Below are positions 34,470-45,113 of a DNA stretch of 64,000 nt, piece by piece. Origin of the DNA: Ramlibacter agri (GTDB lineage: Bacteria; Pseudomonadota; Gammaproteobacteria; Burkholderiales; Burkholderiaceae_C). Position 1 is the stretch's first letter, and the number at the start of each line of letters is the position of its first letter. The translations under genes and the position numbers were made by a program. The notes beneath the pieces are model-generated. The model was given only the letters and a program-made list of their open reading frames with translations, had not been told where the DNA came from and did no database searches. The stretch lies in assembly GCF_012927085.1 (NCBI RefSeq), contig NZ_JABBFX010000001.1:1178001-1242000 (forward strand), read 5' to 3'.

Positions 34470-34877
34470 TCAGCGTTCGACCAGCACCACCTGCGCCGCG
34501 CCCGCCTTCAGGATGCCGAGGGCCGTGGCGGCTGCGCGGCTCAGGTCAATGATGCGGCCGCGCAGGCCCGGCAAGCGGTCGTTGATGCGAACCACCACTT
34601 CCTTGCCGTTCGCGATGTTGCGCACCAGCACCTTCGTGCCGAAGGGCAGCGTGGGGTGCGCCGCCGTCATTTCATTCATGTTGAAGCGCTCGCCGTTCGA
34701 CGTGCGCCGGCCATGGAACTTCGCGCCGTACCAGGTGGCGACGCCGTGTTCGAGTTCGACGTCCTGCGGCTGCACGATCTCGGGCGGGTCCGCTTGCGGC
34801 GCGTCCGCCTCCTGCGCGTTTGCGGGTCCGGCCAGGGCGGCCAGCAGCAAGGCGGCGCCGAGCAGGGCCGCCTTCAC
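34470..34877 (-). CDS. Small RlpA-like secreted protein
   Basis: Septal-ring lytic transglycosylase family protein, 135 residues, with signal peptide (about 1-22) and a single double-psi beta-barrel domain: GVATWYGAKFHGRRTSNGER, then NEMTAAHPTLPFGTKVLV, catalytic-type Asp in INDRLPGLRGRIIDLSRAAA. It lacks the SPOR domain of E. coli RlpA, as many short homologues do. The start is GTG 34877 and is supported by the signal peptide. It is convergent with the PanE-like gene (3-bp gap). The 153 bases upstream hold its promoter and two GTTACAC copies 30 bp apart. Confidence 0.87.
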   Translation of the reverse strand: MKAALLGAALLLAALAGPANAQEADAPQADPPEIVQPQDVELEHGVATWYGAKFHGRRTSNGERFNMNEMTAAHPTLPFGTKVLVRNIANGKEVVVRINDRLPGLRGRIIDLSRAAATALGILKAGAAQVVLVER

Positions 34878-35030
34878 TCGGGAAGGGCTGGAGTGGTCAT
34901 GGGCGGCATTTTAAAAGGTGCGGGGGGGCCCGACCGAATGCTTTCGCGCTAAGGCCTGGAGCGCGGTTACACCCTTGGTGTTCGCATTCGGCAACGTTAC
35001 ACATTCCGAAGCGAGGCCGTGGCGAGGTCG

Positions 35031-35948
35031 CTACGCGCAGGCCAGTGCCCACAAGCCTTGCGGCGCAGTGTTGCCCGCTACCGCCGCCGCGGGCCGGCCG
35101 AAGGCCTGCAAGGCGTGGGCGTAGCGCGCGCACAGCGCCGGATCGCCGATCAGGGCCAGCGGCTCGTCGGCATCCGTTGCAGGCAATGCGGCGGCGAGTT
35201 CGTGTCCGACCAGAAGCCCCGACAGGTAGTCGGCACTGTGCTCGGCCTGCAACTGGCCGAGCAGGACGCGCGCGCGCGTCGAGAACAGGTCGCCAGACAA
35301 GCCGCGGCCTGCGGCCATGCGCGCGCGTGTCAGTCCCTCATCGAAGGCCTCGGCGTGGAAGGTCGTCGATGAAGCCATCAAGCGTCCCAGCACCGAGTGC
35401 TGCTTCAAGACCGCGAACAGCTCGCCGGTCATGAAGGTGCGGAAGGACAGGATGCGGCCATCGCGCACCTCGACCCACTTGGAGTGCGTGCCGGGCAGGA
35501 CGATCCGGCAGCGCGCTGCCAGCGACAGCTGCGTCGCCAGCAGGCCGGCCACCTGGATCTCCTCGCCGCGCATCACGTCGGCGCCATCCTGGCCCGAACG
35601 CCAGCAGACGCCCGGCACGATGCGAACGCGCAGGCCTTCCGAGCCATCGGCTCTAACGGCACCGCGACTCAGCTCCTGCAAAGCCACCGGGCACTCCGCA
35701 TAGGGCGCCTCGCGCCAGCCATGCTGGCTGCCGACCATTCCGCAGGCCCAAACCGGCAGGTCCGGCTGCAGCCATTCACCGGCCACGCGACGCAGCGCCT
35801 GCTCGAAGGCCTCCGCGCCACCGGTGATGCGCGAAGCGCCGTCCTCGCTGGCGCGCTCCGCGAGCACGGCGCCCGCGCCATCCATCAGGAAAGCGCGCAG
35901 CGACGTGCTGCCCCAATCGAGCGCCAGCAGCGCGGGCTTGCCTACCAT
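35031..35948 (-). CDS. dgoK: 2-dehydro-3-deoxygalactonokinase
   Basis: Sugar-acid kinase of 305 residues phosphorylating 2-keto-3-deoxygalactonate at C6, second step of the De Ley-Doudoroff galactonate pathway. The N-terminus [20 protein letters not shown] is the ATPase phosphate-1 loop of the family; [17 protein letters not shown] and [19 protein letters not shown] are DgoK landmarks. Start ATG 35948 overlaps the dgoD stop by seven bases. It is the last gene of the dgoR-ATPase-dgoA-dgoD-dgoK operon. Confidence 0.93.
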   Translation of the reverse strand: MVGKPALLALDWGSTSLRAFLMDGAGAVLAERASEDGASRITGGAEAFEQALRRVAGEWLQPDLPVWACGMVGSQHGWREAPYAECPVALQELSRGAVRADGSEGLRVRIVPGVCWRSGQDGADVMRGEEIQVAGLLATQLSLAARCRIVLPGTHSKWVEVRDGRILSFRTFMTGELFAVLKQHSVLGRLMASSTTFHAEAFDEGLTRARMAAGRGLSGDLFSTRARVLLGQLQAEHSADYLSGLLVGHELAAALPATDADEPLALIGDPALCARYAHALQAFGRPAAAVAGNTAPQGLWALACA

Positions 35949-37090
35949 TCGGCGACGCTTCCGTCCGCGTGGCGCCACACGGGGTTGCGCCAATCGGGTG
36001 CATTGCGGCTGGCCGCGACGACGCGCTCCTCGTCGATCTCCACGCCCAGGCCGGGCTTCTCGCTGGCGGCGACGAAACCGTCCTTCACGCGGAAGTCTTC
36101 CGGGTTGCTCACGTAGTCCAGCAGTTCCGCGCCCTGGTTGTAGTGGATGCCCATGCTCTGTTCCTGGAACACCGCGTTGTGCGAGACCAGGTCCACCTGC
36201 AGGCAGGCGGCCAGCGCCACCGGGCCCAGCGGGCAGTGCGGCGCCAGGGCCACGTCGTACGCCTCCGCCATCGCGGCGATGCGCACGCACTCGGTGATAC
36301 CGCCCGCATGCGAGACGTCGGGCTGCAGGATGGAAATGCCACCGGCTTCGAACACGCGCTTGAACTCGGGGCGCGAGAACATGCGCTCGCCGGCCGCCAG
36401 CGGGATCGCGGTGTGTTCCGCCAGCTTCGCGTACTGTTCGCAGTGCTCCGCCAGCACGGGCTCTTCGACGAACAGCGGCCGCAGCGGCTCCAGTTCGCGC
36501 AGCAGCACTTTCGCCATCGGCAATGAGACGCGGCCATGGAAGTCGATGCCGAAGTCCACCGTGTTGCCGAAGGTGCTGCGGATCAGTGCGAACTTCTCCA
36601 ACGCGCGGTCGACCGCGGCGTGGCTTTCGACCCGCGCGAATTCCTCGGTGCCGTTCATCTTGACGGTGTCGAAGCCCATCGCGCGGGCGCGGTGGATCCC
36701 TTCCACGATTTCGCCGGGGCGATCGCCGCCGACCCAGCAATAGGTCTTCATGCGATCGCGCAGGCGGCCGCCCAGCAGCGCGTAGACGGGCCGGTTCATC
36801 GACTTGCCGAGGATGTCCCACAGGGCCTGGTCGATGCCCGCGATGGCGCTCATGAGGATGGGGCCGCCGCGGTAGAAGCCGCCGCGGTACATCACCTGCC
36901 ACAGGTCGTTGATGCTGCGCGGGTCCTGGCCCACCAGGTACTCGGACAGTTCGTGCACCGCCGCTTCGACGGTGCGGGCGCGGCCTTCGATGACGGGTTC
37001 GCCCCAGCCGGTGATGCCCTCGTCGGTCTCGATCTTCAGGAACATCCAGCGCGGGGGCACGCGGAAAGTGGTGAGGCGGGTGATCTTCAT
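35942..37090 (-). CDS. dgoD: D-galactonate dehydratase
   Basis: Enolase-superfamily dehydratase of 382 residues, the same length as E. coli DgoD and very close to it by eye. It turns D-galactonate into 2-keto-3-deoxygalactonate. Metal ligands lie in IDFHGR (Asp with adjacent His), FVEEPV and AAGERMFSR; the catalytic His is in [12 protein letters not shown], and EQSMGIHYN is also conserved. It starts [20 protein letters not shown] and ends [11 protein letters not shown], both nearly as in E. coli. ATG 37090 overlaps the dgoA stop (ATGA). Confidence 0.95.
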   Translation of the reverse strand: MKITRLTTFRVPPRWMFLKIETDEGITGWGEPVIEGRARTVEAAVHELSEYLVGQDPRSINDLWQVMYRGGFYRGGPILMSAIAGIDQALWDILGKSMNRPVYALLGGRLRDRMKTYCWVGGDRPGEIVEGIHRARAMGFDTVKMNGTEEFARVESHAAVDRALEKFALIRSTFGNTVDFGIDFHGRVSLPMAKVLLRELEPLRPLFVEEPVLAEHCEQYAKLAEHTAIPLAAGERMFSRPEFKRVFEAGGISILQPDVSHAGGITECVRIAAMAEAYDVALAPHCPLGPVALAACLQVDLVSHNAVFQEQSMGIHYNQGAELLDYVSNPEDFRVKDGFVAASEKPGLGVEIDEERVVAASRNAPDWRNPVWRHADGSVAEW

Positions 37091-37737
37091 GGTGTCTGTC
37101 GTTGGGGACGCGCGGCCCGGAAGGCGGCGACGAAATCGCGCGCGCGAGCGCCGGTGTCTTGGGCGGATTGGCCGGGGCGGTACAGGTCGCTGCCCAGGCC
37201 GGCGCCGGCGCAGCCGGCCGCCAGGAAATCGCCGAGGTTGGCGGGCGTGACGCCGCCCACGGCCAGCAAGGGCAGGGCGGGCGGCAGCACCGCGCGCAAG
37301 GCCTTCACGTAGGCCGGGCCCAGGTTGCCGGCGGGGAACAGCTTGACGGCGTGGGCGCCGGCCTTGCGGGCGGCGAATACTTCGCTGGCCGTCATGGCGC
37401 CGGGCAGCACGAACAGGCCGCGCGCCGCGGCGTCGGCGATCAAGGCCGTGTCGGTGTGCGGTGAGATGGCCATGCGGCCGCCGGCCTGCAGCAAGGCGGC
37501 GAGGTGCGCCGCATCGAGCACGGTGCCGGCGCCGACCACGGCGCGCTGGCCGGCCACTTGCACGATGGTGCGCACGCTGTCGGCCCAGTTCGGCGAATTG
37601 GTCGGCACCTCGATGCAATCGAAGCCGGCATCGAGCAGCGCGTGCGCGTGTGCAGCGGCTTCGCGGGCTTCGATGCCGCGCAGGATGGCCACCAGCGGCA
37701 GGGCGGTGGGCCAGGAGTCGGGGGCGAAAGTGTTCAT
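37087..37737 (-). CDS. dgoA: 2-dehydro-3-deoxy-6-phosphogalactonate aldolase
   Basis: Class I KDPG/KDPGal aldolase of 216 residues, splitting 2-keto-3-deoxy-6-phosphogalactonate into pyruvate and glyceraldehyde 3-phosphate. Glu43 lies in IEVPTNSP and the Schiff-base Lys132 in [10 protein letters not shown], with VVGAGTVLD and the phosphate site [10 protein letters not shown] and [13 protein letters not shown] 37737 gives the expected N-terminus; an in-frame start at 37770 would run into the ATPase gene. It lies between the ATPase (7-bp gap) and dgoD (overlap). Confidence 0.94.
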   Translation of the reverse strand: MNTFAPDSWPTALPLVAILRGIEAREAAAHAHALLDAGFDCIEVPTNSPNWADSVRTIVQVAGQRAVVGAGTVLDAAHLAALLQAGGRMAISPHTDTALIADAAARGLFVLPGAMTASEVFAARKAGAHAVKLFPAGNLGPAYVKALRAVLPPALPLLAVGGVTPANLGDFLAAGCAGAGLGSDLYRPGQSAQDTGARARDFVAAFRAARPQRQTP

Positions 37738-37744
37738 GGCAGCC

Positions 37745-38821
37745 TCAGTGCAGCGCCTGCTCCTGCGCATCGAAGAAGTGCAGCGCGCCGGCGTCTACCG
37801 CCAAGGGTAGCGTGCCTTCGAGCCGGTCTTCCGCGCCGGGGGCCAGCACCACCAATTCTCCCAGGGCCGAACGCAGGTAGCAGAAAGCGCGGTCGCCGAG
37901 ATGCTCGACGGCCTGCGTCTCGCAATCGGCCAGCGCGAAGCCCACTTCGCCCGCGCTGGGGCTGCCGAGGCGCACCTGCTCGGGCCGGAAGCCCAGCGTG
38001 GCGACCGGCGCGGTGAAGCGGCGCGGCACGAACACCGACAGTTCGCCGATCTTCAGGCGCGTGCCTTCGCCGGCCGGCTCGCTGGCGTCCACCTTGAACA
38101 GGTTGATGCGCGGCGTGCCGATGAACCCGGCGACGAACAGGTTGGCGGGACGGCGATACAGCTCCAGCGGCGCGCCGACCTGCTCGATGCGGCCCTTGCG
38201 CAGCACGACGATCTGGTCCGCCAGCGTCATCGCTTCGGTCTGGTCGTGCGTGACGTACACCGCGGTCGAACCCAGCGCGCGCTGCGTGCGCGCGATCTCC
38301 AGGCGCAGGCGCACGCGCAACTCGAGGTCCAGGTTGGACAGTGGCTCGTCGTACAGGAACACCTCGGGCCGACGGATCATCGCGCGGCCCATGGCCACGC
38401 GCTGGCGCTGGCCGCCGGAGAGCTGGCGCGGGTAGCGATCGAGCAGCGGCGTCAGTTCCAGCACCTTCGCGATCTCGGTGACGCGCTGCTCCTGTTCGGC
38501 GGCCGGCACCTTGGCCATGCGCAGCGGGAAGGCCAGGTTGTGGCGCACCGTCTTGTGCGGGTACAGCGCGTAGTTCTGGAACACCAGCGCGCAGCCGCGG
38601 TCGGCCGGCGGCACGTCGTTGACGACGCGGCCGCCGACGCGCACCTCGCCTTCGGTGGGCGTCTCGAGGCCCGCGATCATGCGCAGCAAGGTGGACTTGC
38701 CGCAGCCCGACGGGCCCAGGAGCACGGTGAACTTGCCGTGCGGCATGGTGAGGTCGAGGTTGGGGATGACCTCGACGTCGCCGAAGCGCTTGGCGATGGA
38801 GTGGAGCTGGATGTCGGCCAT
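37745..38821 (-). CDS. Sugar ABC transporter ATPase (UgpC/MalK/MsmK type)
   Basis: ABC ATPase of 358 residues from the carbohydrate-import (CUT1) group: Walker [13 protein letters not shown]-loop FQNYALYPHKTV, signature [15 protein letters not shown], Walker B VFLYDEPLSNLD, switch His in VTHDQTEAM, and the CUT1-specific C-terminal OB/TOBE region from about 240. It belongs with the binding protein and two permeases on the opposite arm at 39717-42856, which have no ATPase of their own. It lies between dgoR and dgoA, which ties the transporter to galactonate breakdown. Confidence 0.93.
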   Translation of the reverse strand: MADIQLHSIAKRFGDVEVIPNLDLTMPHGKFTVLLGPSGCGKSTLLRMIAGLETPTEGEVRVGGRVVNDVPPADRGCALVFQNYALYPHKTVRHNLAFPLRMAKVPAAEQEQRVTEIAKVLELTPLLDRYPRQLSGGQRQRVAMGRAMIRRPEVFLYDEPLSNLDLELRVRLRLEIARTQRALGSTAVYVTHDQTEAMTLADQIVVLRKGRIEQVGAPLELYRRPANLFVAGFIGTPRINLFKVDASEPAGEGTRLKIGELSVFVPRRFTAPVATLGFRPEQVRLGSPSAGEVGFALADCETQAVEHLGDRAFCYLRSALGELVVLAPGAEDRLEGTLPLAVDAGALHFFDAQEQALH

Positions 38822-38835
38822 GGGTCTCGGTGGAA

Positions 38836-39555
38836 TCAGCTGGCCTTCAGGCCGCGCTGGATGTTGGATTCGGTGGCGCCCAGCAGCCGCTCCATGGCGT
38901 TGCGGGCTTCGGCGGGCTTGCGGGCCCAGATCGCGTCCAGCACCTCGCGGTGCATGGGCAGGCTCTTGCGCGGCGCGCCGGGCTGGCGCGACGACAGTTC
39001 GAACGACGACTGCAGCGCCGACTCGATGGTCGCGCCCAGTGAGATGAGGAAGGGGTTGCCGGTGGCCAGCAGGATCGCGCGGTGGAACTCCAGGTCGGGC
39101 CCGGCGTAAGCCACCGCGTCCATGCCGGCGGCGTCCATCGCGCGGTAGGCGCGCTCGATCGTCGCGATGTCGGTGTCCGAGGCGGAAGCCGCCGCGATCT
39201 CGCAGGCGGCCGGTTCGACGATGCGCCGCAGCTGGATCAGGTGCAGCGCCGTGCTTCCGCGATCGCCGTCGGCCCAGCACCAGCGCAGCACGTCTTCGTC
39301 CAGCATGTTCCATTGCACGCGCGGCAGCACGCGCGTGCCGGTCTTGGGCCGCGACACCAGCATGCCCTTGGCCTTCAGCTGGCCCAGCGCTTCGCGCACC
39401 GAGGTGCGCGCCACCGCCAGCGACTCGGCCAGTTCCAGCTCGGTGGGAATGACTTCGCCTTCGGCCCAGTCGCCGCGCACGACGCTGCGCGCGATGACGT
39501 CCGCGACCGAATCGCCGCCGCGGCGGCCGCCCTGCGATGACGGGGGAGGAGGCAC
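38836..39555 (-). CDS. GntR/FadR-family regulator, DgoR-like
   Basis: FadR-subfamily GntR repressor of 239 residues. The winged helix includes EGEVIPTELELAESLAVART and SVREALGQLKAKGML; the ligand domain carries WNMLDEDVLRWCWAD, which resembles E. coli DgoR, and the metal-site pieces DLEFHRAIL and HREVLDAI. The start is GTG 39555 with AAGGA upstream. It is the first gene of the minus arm and probably responds to galactonate or its relative, repressing both arms through the boxes at 39571 and 39658. Confidence 0.88.
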   Translation of the reverse strand: MPPPPSSQGGRRGGDSVADVIARSVVRGDWAEGEVIPTELELAESLAVARTSVREALGQLKAKGMLVSRPKTGTRVLPRVQWNMLDEDVLRWCWADGDRGSTALHLIQLRRIVEPAACEIAAASASDTDIATIERAYRAMDAAGMDAVAYAGPDLEFHRAILLATGNPFLISLGATIESALQSSFELSSRQPGAPRKSLPMHREVLDAIWARKPAEARNAMERLLGATESNIQRGLKAS

Positions 39556-39570
39556 TGGGGTCGTTCCTTA

Positions 39571-39585
39571 TTAGTCAGACAATAT
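39571..39585 (-). promoter_or_regulatory. Operator-like box near dgoR (ATATTGTCTGACTAA on minus strand)
   Basis: On the minus strand this reads ATATTGTCTGACTAA, sharing ATTGTCTGAC with the box at 39658 on the other strand. The core TTGTC-T-GAC is a partial palindrome of the kind bound by FadR/DgoR-type GntR proteins. It sits 16 bases upstream of the dgoR start, where bound repressor would block transcription of the minus arm. Confidence 0.6.
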
Positions 39586-39657
39586 ATGCAAAGAGGAAGA
39601 GAGTCTAAGTGGAGTCCCACTTAAGATTGTTACGGGTAATTCCCAATAAGTCACTCT

Positions 39658-39672
39658 AATTGTCTGACATAT
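39658..39672 (+). promoter_or_regulatory. Operator-like box before the sugar-binding protein (AATTGTCTGACATAT)
   Basis: AATTGTCTGACATAT contains the near palindrome TTGTC-T-GACA and mirrors the box at 39571-39585, so the two point outward in the 161-bp divergent gap, 72 bp apart. It lies 45 bases before the binding-protein start and would control the plus arm. Shared control of both arms is inferred from the matching sequence. Confidence 0.6.
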
Positions 39673-39716
39673 CCTCGCTCGCCTTCCCCTCGAACATCAA
39701 CCAAGAGGTCACATCC

Positions 39717-41117
39717 ATGCGCTCCGTCGCTCCTACCCGCCGCCAGCTCCTGCAGGCCGCTGGCGCCACCGCCGCCCTGGCCGGCGCCGGCCTGGCCTTC
39801 CCCGCCATCGCCCAGAGCATGAAGTTCGCCGGCGTGAAGCTGCGCGGCGCCACCTACCAGCACGGCTTCTTCAACCACCTGAAGAAGTACATCCCCGAAT
39901 TCGAGCAGGCCACCGGCATGACGGTGGACCTGCAGGTCTCGGCCTTCCCCATCTACAACCAGCAGGCCGACCTGGAGCTGTCCAGCGGCGGCAGCTCCTG
40001 GGACTTCTGCAACGTCACTTTCATCTTCGCGGCCCGCTGGGTGGCCGCCGGCCTGCTGCAGGATCTGGACACCTTCGCGCACGACGCCAAGTACACGCCC
40101 GCCAGCTGGAAGCCGGACGACTTCGTCAAGGGCGCGCAGCTGCCCTACGTGGGCGCCAACGGCCGCACCTACGGCTACTCGTGGGAAGGCGGCGCCATGC
40201 TCATGGGCATCAGCCGCATGGACCTGATGAAGAAATACGGCCAGAAGGTGCCGACCACCTTCGACGAACTGGGCAAGGTGGCCGAAGCCATCCACGGCAA
40301 GGAAGACGTCACCGGCTTCGTCAGCTCCAACCTGCACCACTGGTTCCTGCCCCCGTACATGCAAGGCTTCGGCGGCGACGTGTTCGTGAACCCGCCGTCC
40401 AACATCACGCCTGCGCTGGACACGCCGGCCGCCATCGAGGCGACCGACTTCTACAGCCGCCTGCTCGCCAAGTACAGCCCGCAAGGCGTGCTGGGCTACA
40501 CCGAAGACCAGGCGCGCGCCGCGCTGATCGGCGGCCGCTCCAACATCTTCATCCACTCCAGTTCCTGGGTGACGGCCATGCTGACCGCGCCCGAGAGCAA
40601 GGTGAAGGACACGGCGCTGGTCACGCGCATGCCGGCCGGCCCCAAGGGCGACTTCCCGGCTTCCAACAGCCAGGGCCTGGGCATTCCCAAGAACGCCAAG
40701 AACAAGGAAGCGGCCTGGGAGTTCATCAAGTGGGCGCTCAGCCCCGAGATCAGCGCCCGCATCGTCAAGGACACCGGCCACTCGTCGATCTGCCGCCGCT
40801 CCATCATCGAGAGCGCCGACTACAAGAAGATCAACACCATCAACGGCCAGGACCTCGGCAAGCTGTACCTGGACGTGCTGGACCAGCCCGCGAAGACGCG
40901 CAACTACATGGCCTACCGCACGGTCAAGGAGTTCCCGCTGGTGGGCGACGCCATCAACAAGGGCGTGGAGCGCGTGGTGTCGGGCCAGATGAAGGCGGCC
41001 GATTCCATGAAGGCGGCGCAGGAAGCCGCGCTGGACGCGCTGCGCCGCGCCGGCGCGGTGCCCGGCGGCGAAGGTGGCCCGGCGGGCCGCCATCGCCCGG
41101 CCGGCTCCAAGGTGTAA
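39717..41117 (+). CDS. Sugar ABC transporter substrate-binding protein (CUT1)
   Basis: Periplasmic solute-binding protein of the COG1653 (UgpB-like) family, 466 residues. The signal peptide TRRQLLQAAGATAALAGAG has a twin-arginine look and ends near PAIAQS. Later marks are TFDELGKVAEAIHGKEDVTG and NSQGLGIPKNAKNKEAAWEF. The C-terminus has an unusual Gly/Pro-rich tail (PGGEGGPAGRHRPAGSKV). ATG 39717 follows GAGG at nine bases. It leads the plus arm. From context the ligand should be a sulfated or acidic galactose-type sugar, which is inference. Confidence 0.9.
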   Translation: MRSVAPTRRQLLQAAGATAALAGAGLAFPAIAQSMKFAGVKLRGATYQHGFFNHLKKYIPEFEQATGMTVDLQVSAFPIYNQQADLELSSGGSSWDFCNVTFIFAARWVAAGLLQDLDTFAHDAKYTPASWKPDDFVKGAQLPYVGANGRTYGYSWEGGAMLMGISRMDLMKKYGQKVPTTFDELGKVAEAIHGKEDVTGFVSSNLHHWFLPPYMQGFGGDVFVNPPSNITPALDTPAAIEATDFYSRLLAKYSPQGVLGYTEDQARAALIGGRSNIFIHSSSWVTAMLTAPESKVKDTALVTRMPAGPKGDFPASNSQGLGIPKNAKNKEAAWEFIKWALSPEISARIVKDTGHSSICRRSIIESADYKKINTINGQDLGKLYLDVLDQPAKTRNYMAYRTVKEFPLVGDAINKGVERVVSGQMKAADSMKAAQEAALDALRRAGAVPGGEGGPAGRHRPAGSKV

Positions 41118-41141
41118 AGCGAGAGCAAGGAAGACAGACGC

Positions 41142-42047
41142 ATGCCTGCTGCCCACGCCCTTTCCTACGAGGGCCAGCGCCGCCGCTTCACGCGCTGGGC
41201 CATTTCGCCCAGCGTCATCCTGCTGCTGCTGGTGGCCGGATTGCCCACGGTGTTCCTGCTGGTCACGAGCCTCACGCCCGGCACCCTGGTGCAGGCCGGC
41301 TCGCTGACCGACTTCAGCGAGCCCCTGGGCAACTACCGCTACCTCATGGAAGACAAGCGCTTCCACGAGTCGCTGCTGGTGCAGGCGCGCCTGTCGGTCT
41401 ACACGGTGATCCTGCAGGTGATCCTGGGCACCGGCATGGCGATGCTGGTGCACGCCGGGCAGGAGCGCTGGAAGTCGCTGCGCCACCTGTTCGTGATCCC
41501 GATGGTGCTGCCGCCCATCGTGGTGGCCGTCATCTGGAAGCTGGTGTACACGCCGGACATCAGCCCCATCTTCCACACCGCCAAGGCGCTGGGCTTCATG
41601 CTGCCGGCGTTCACGTCGAACGCGGACTTCGCGCTGGCGTCCATCGTCGTCGCCGACACCTGGGAGTGGGCGCCCTTCACCTTCCTGATGGTGCTGGCGT
41701 CGCTGCAGACGCTGCCGGGCGAATACGTCGAAGCCGCCCGCATGGACGGCGCCAACGGCCCGCGGATCTTCCAGCACATCGTGCTGCCCTACATCGCGCC
41801 GGTGCTGGTGGTGTGCACGCTGTTCCGCGTCATCGACAGCATCAAGGCCTTCCCGCTGATCTTCCTGCTGACGGGCGGTGGCCCGGGCTCGGTCACGGAA
41901 GTCACCAACTACTACGCCTACCTGCTGGCCTTCAACTACGGCGAGCTGGGCTATTCGAGCGCGGTCACCGTGGTGCTGCTCGCCTTTACCGTCGTCATCA
42001 GCTGGCTCGCCATGCGGCTGAACGGCAAACTGCAGAACCAGGAATGA
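41142..42047 (+). CDS. Sugar ABC permease, MalF/UgpA type
   Basis: Inner-membrane permease of 301 residues with about six helices, and the docking loop EYVEAARMDGANGPRIFQHIV followed by LPYIAPVL. Together with the next gene it forms the usual CUT1 heterodimer. AGGAAG precedes ATG 41142 and its stop overlaps the next start (ATGA). The ATPase is encoded on the other arm at 37745. Confidence 0.92.
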   Translation: MPAAHALSYEGQRRRFTRWAISPSVILLLLVAGLPTVFLLVTSLTPGTLVQAGSLTDFSEPLGNYRYLMEDKRFHESLLVQARLSVYTVILQVILGTGMAMLVHAGQERWKSLRHLFVIPMVLPPIVVAVIWKLVYTPDISPIFHTAKALGFMLPAFTSNADFALASIVVADTWEWAPFTFLMVLASLQTLPGEYVEAARMDGANGPRIFQHIVLPYIAPVLVVCTLFRVIDSIKAFPLIFLLTGGGPGSVTEVTNYYAYLLAFNYGELGYSSAVTVVLLAFTVVISWLAMRLNGKLQNQE

Positions 42048-42856
42048 AGCGTCCTTTCCATTACACGGCGTGGGCCGTGCCGCTGCTGCTGCTCGTGATG
42101 CTGCTGCCCTTCCTGTGGCTGCTGCAGATGTCCTTCAAGCCCACGGACATGATCCTGGAGTTCCCGCCGCGCATGGTGTTCATGCCGACGCTGGAACACT
42201 ACCGCGGGCTGTGGAACGGCGAGTTCCCTGCGTCCTTCGTCAACAGCCTGGTGACGAGCACCGTGTCGACGGCGTTGGCGCTGCTGCTCGGGGTGCCGGC
42301 GGCCTATGCGCTTTCGCGCTGGAGCGGCCGCGGCCGCTTCGGCCTGGGCCTGTCCATCCTGCTGACGCGGATGGCGCCCCCGATCGCGTTCACCATCCCC
42401 TTCTTCCTGGCCTACCGCTACCTGGGCCTGCTGGACACGCGCACCGGGCTGATCATCATCTACATGACCTTCAACCTGCCGCTCGTCATCTGGATGATGC
42501 AGCCCTTCTTCGACGCCGTGCCGGCTTCGCTGGAAGAAGCAGCGTTGATGGACGGCGCGGGCTTCCCGACGGTGTTCCTGGAGATCGTCATGCCGATGGC
42601 GACCGCGGGCATTGCCGCCACCGCCATCCTGTGCTTCCTGTACGCCTGGAACGACTTCTTCTTCGCGCTGATCCTCACCCGCACCGACGCGCGCACCGCG
42701 CCGGTGGCGGTGGTGAACTTCATGAACTACGAAGGCTGGGAGTGGGGCAAGATCGCCGCCGGCGGCTCGCTGGTGATGGCGCCGGTGCTGGTGTTCTCGC
42801 TGATGGTGCGCCGCTACCTGGTGAGCGGCCTGACCGCCGGCGCGGTGAAGGGCTGA
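42044..42856 (+). CDS. Sugar ABC permease, MalG/UgpE type
   Basis: Second CUT1 permease, 270 residues with about six helices. It has the MalG-type start with a membrane helix (WAVPLLLLVMLLPFLWLLQM), the docking loop ASLEEAALMDGAGFPTVFLE and LYAWNDFFFALILT, a common MalG C-terminal signature. It overlaps the previous gene (ATGA) and is followed one base later by the GTG of the AroE-like gene, so the plus arm is one transcript. Confidence 0.92.
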   Translation: MKRPFHYTAWAVPLLLLVMLLPFLWLLQMSFKPTDMILEFPPRMVFMPTLEHYRGLWNGEFPASFVNSLVTSTVSTALALLLGVPAAYALSRWSGRGRFGLGLSILLTRMAPPIAFTIPFFLAYRYLGLLDTRTGLIIIYMTFNLPLVIWMMQPFFDAVPASLEEAALMDGAGFPTVFLEIVMPMATAGIAATAILCFLYAWNDFFFALILTRTDARTAPVAVVNFMNYEGWEWGKIAAGGSLVMAPVLVFSLMVRRYLVSGLTAGAVKG

Positions 42857-42857
42857 A

Positions 42858-43675
42858 GTGAGGACGTCCGAACTCACCGGCGCGACGCGGATCATCCCGG
42901 TCCTGGCCTGGCCCATAGTCCATGTGAAGGCGCCGCGCGTCTACAACCCCGCTTTCGATGCGGCCGGTCTCGACTGGTGCCAGGTGCCGATGGGCGTGCA
43001 TCCCGACGACCTGCCCGCCACCTTGGCGCAGCTGGCGAAGGTGGAGAACCTCGTTGGCCTGAACATCACGATCCCGCACAAGGCTTCTGCGTTTGCGCTG
43101 TGCAGCCGGGTCGGCCCCGAGGCGCTGCGCACCGGCGTGGCCAACACGCTGCGGCGCGAGGCCGATGGCACCTGGTCCGGCGAGAGCTTCGACGGCGCGG
43201 GCTTCGTCGAAGCTGCGCGCCACCACGGCATGCTGCGGCCGCAGCAGCCGGCGCTGATCGTCGGCACCGGCGGTGCCGGCACCGCGATTGCCTTCGCGCT
43301 CGCCGCCGCGGGCGTCAAGGACCTGATCCTCGTCAACCGCGAACCGGCGCGCGCCGAGAAGCTGGCGCGCGAGTTGCGTGAAGCGGATCCGCAGGTGCGC
43401 GTGCGCATCGGCATCGCGCATGCGCGCGAAGCCGGCCTTGCCGTCAATGCCACTTCGCTGGGCTTGCACGCAAGCGACGCGCTGCCTTTCGACCCCGCGC
43501 TGCTGCAGCCCGGCACCGCCGTCTTCGACATCATCGCCGCCCGCGATACCGAGCTGATGGCCGCGTCGCAAGCCCTAGCCCTGCCCACCCTGGGCGGCCG
43601 CCCCATGATCGAGCACCAGGTCGCGGCCCAGGTCGCGTTCTGGCGCGGCGAACCCCATCCCCTTCAGAGCCAGCC

Positions 43676-43679
<4 letters not shown>
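42858..43679 (+). CDS. Shikimate/quinate dehydrogenase-like oxidoreductase with altered substrate site
   Basis: AroE-family NAD(P) oxidoreductase of 273 residues. The catalytic Lys is kept in NITIPHKASAF, and the Rossmann motif is IVGTGGAGTAIAFAL. The usual substrate-binding N-terminal motif P-I-x-H-S-x-S-P is changed to PIVHVKAPRVYN, so both shikimate carboxylate-binding serines are lost, and the NTD stretch reads SFDGAGF. It is probably not the biosynthetic AroE but a catabolic relative acting on another hydroxy compound. Start GTG 42858 lies one base after the permease stop; its own stop overlaps the first sulfatase start. It may oxidise the desulfated sugar, a guess from context. Confidence 0.83.
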
Positions 43680-45103
<1,424 letters not shown>

Positions 45104-45113
45104 GAGCACGGTC

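Noticed and set aside
34966..35002. Two GTTACAC copies 30 bp apart upstream of the RlpA-like gene
   Set aside because: Too short and too far apart to separate from chance without comparison to relatives.
39651..41777. A 708-codon minus-strand frame opposite the sugar-binding protein and permease
   Set aside because: Antisense to two genes with clear motifs; no ribosome-binding site or family features.
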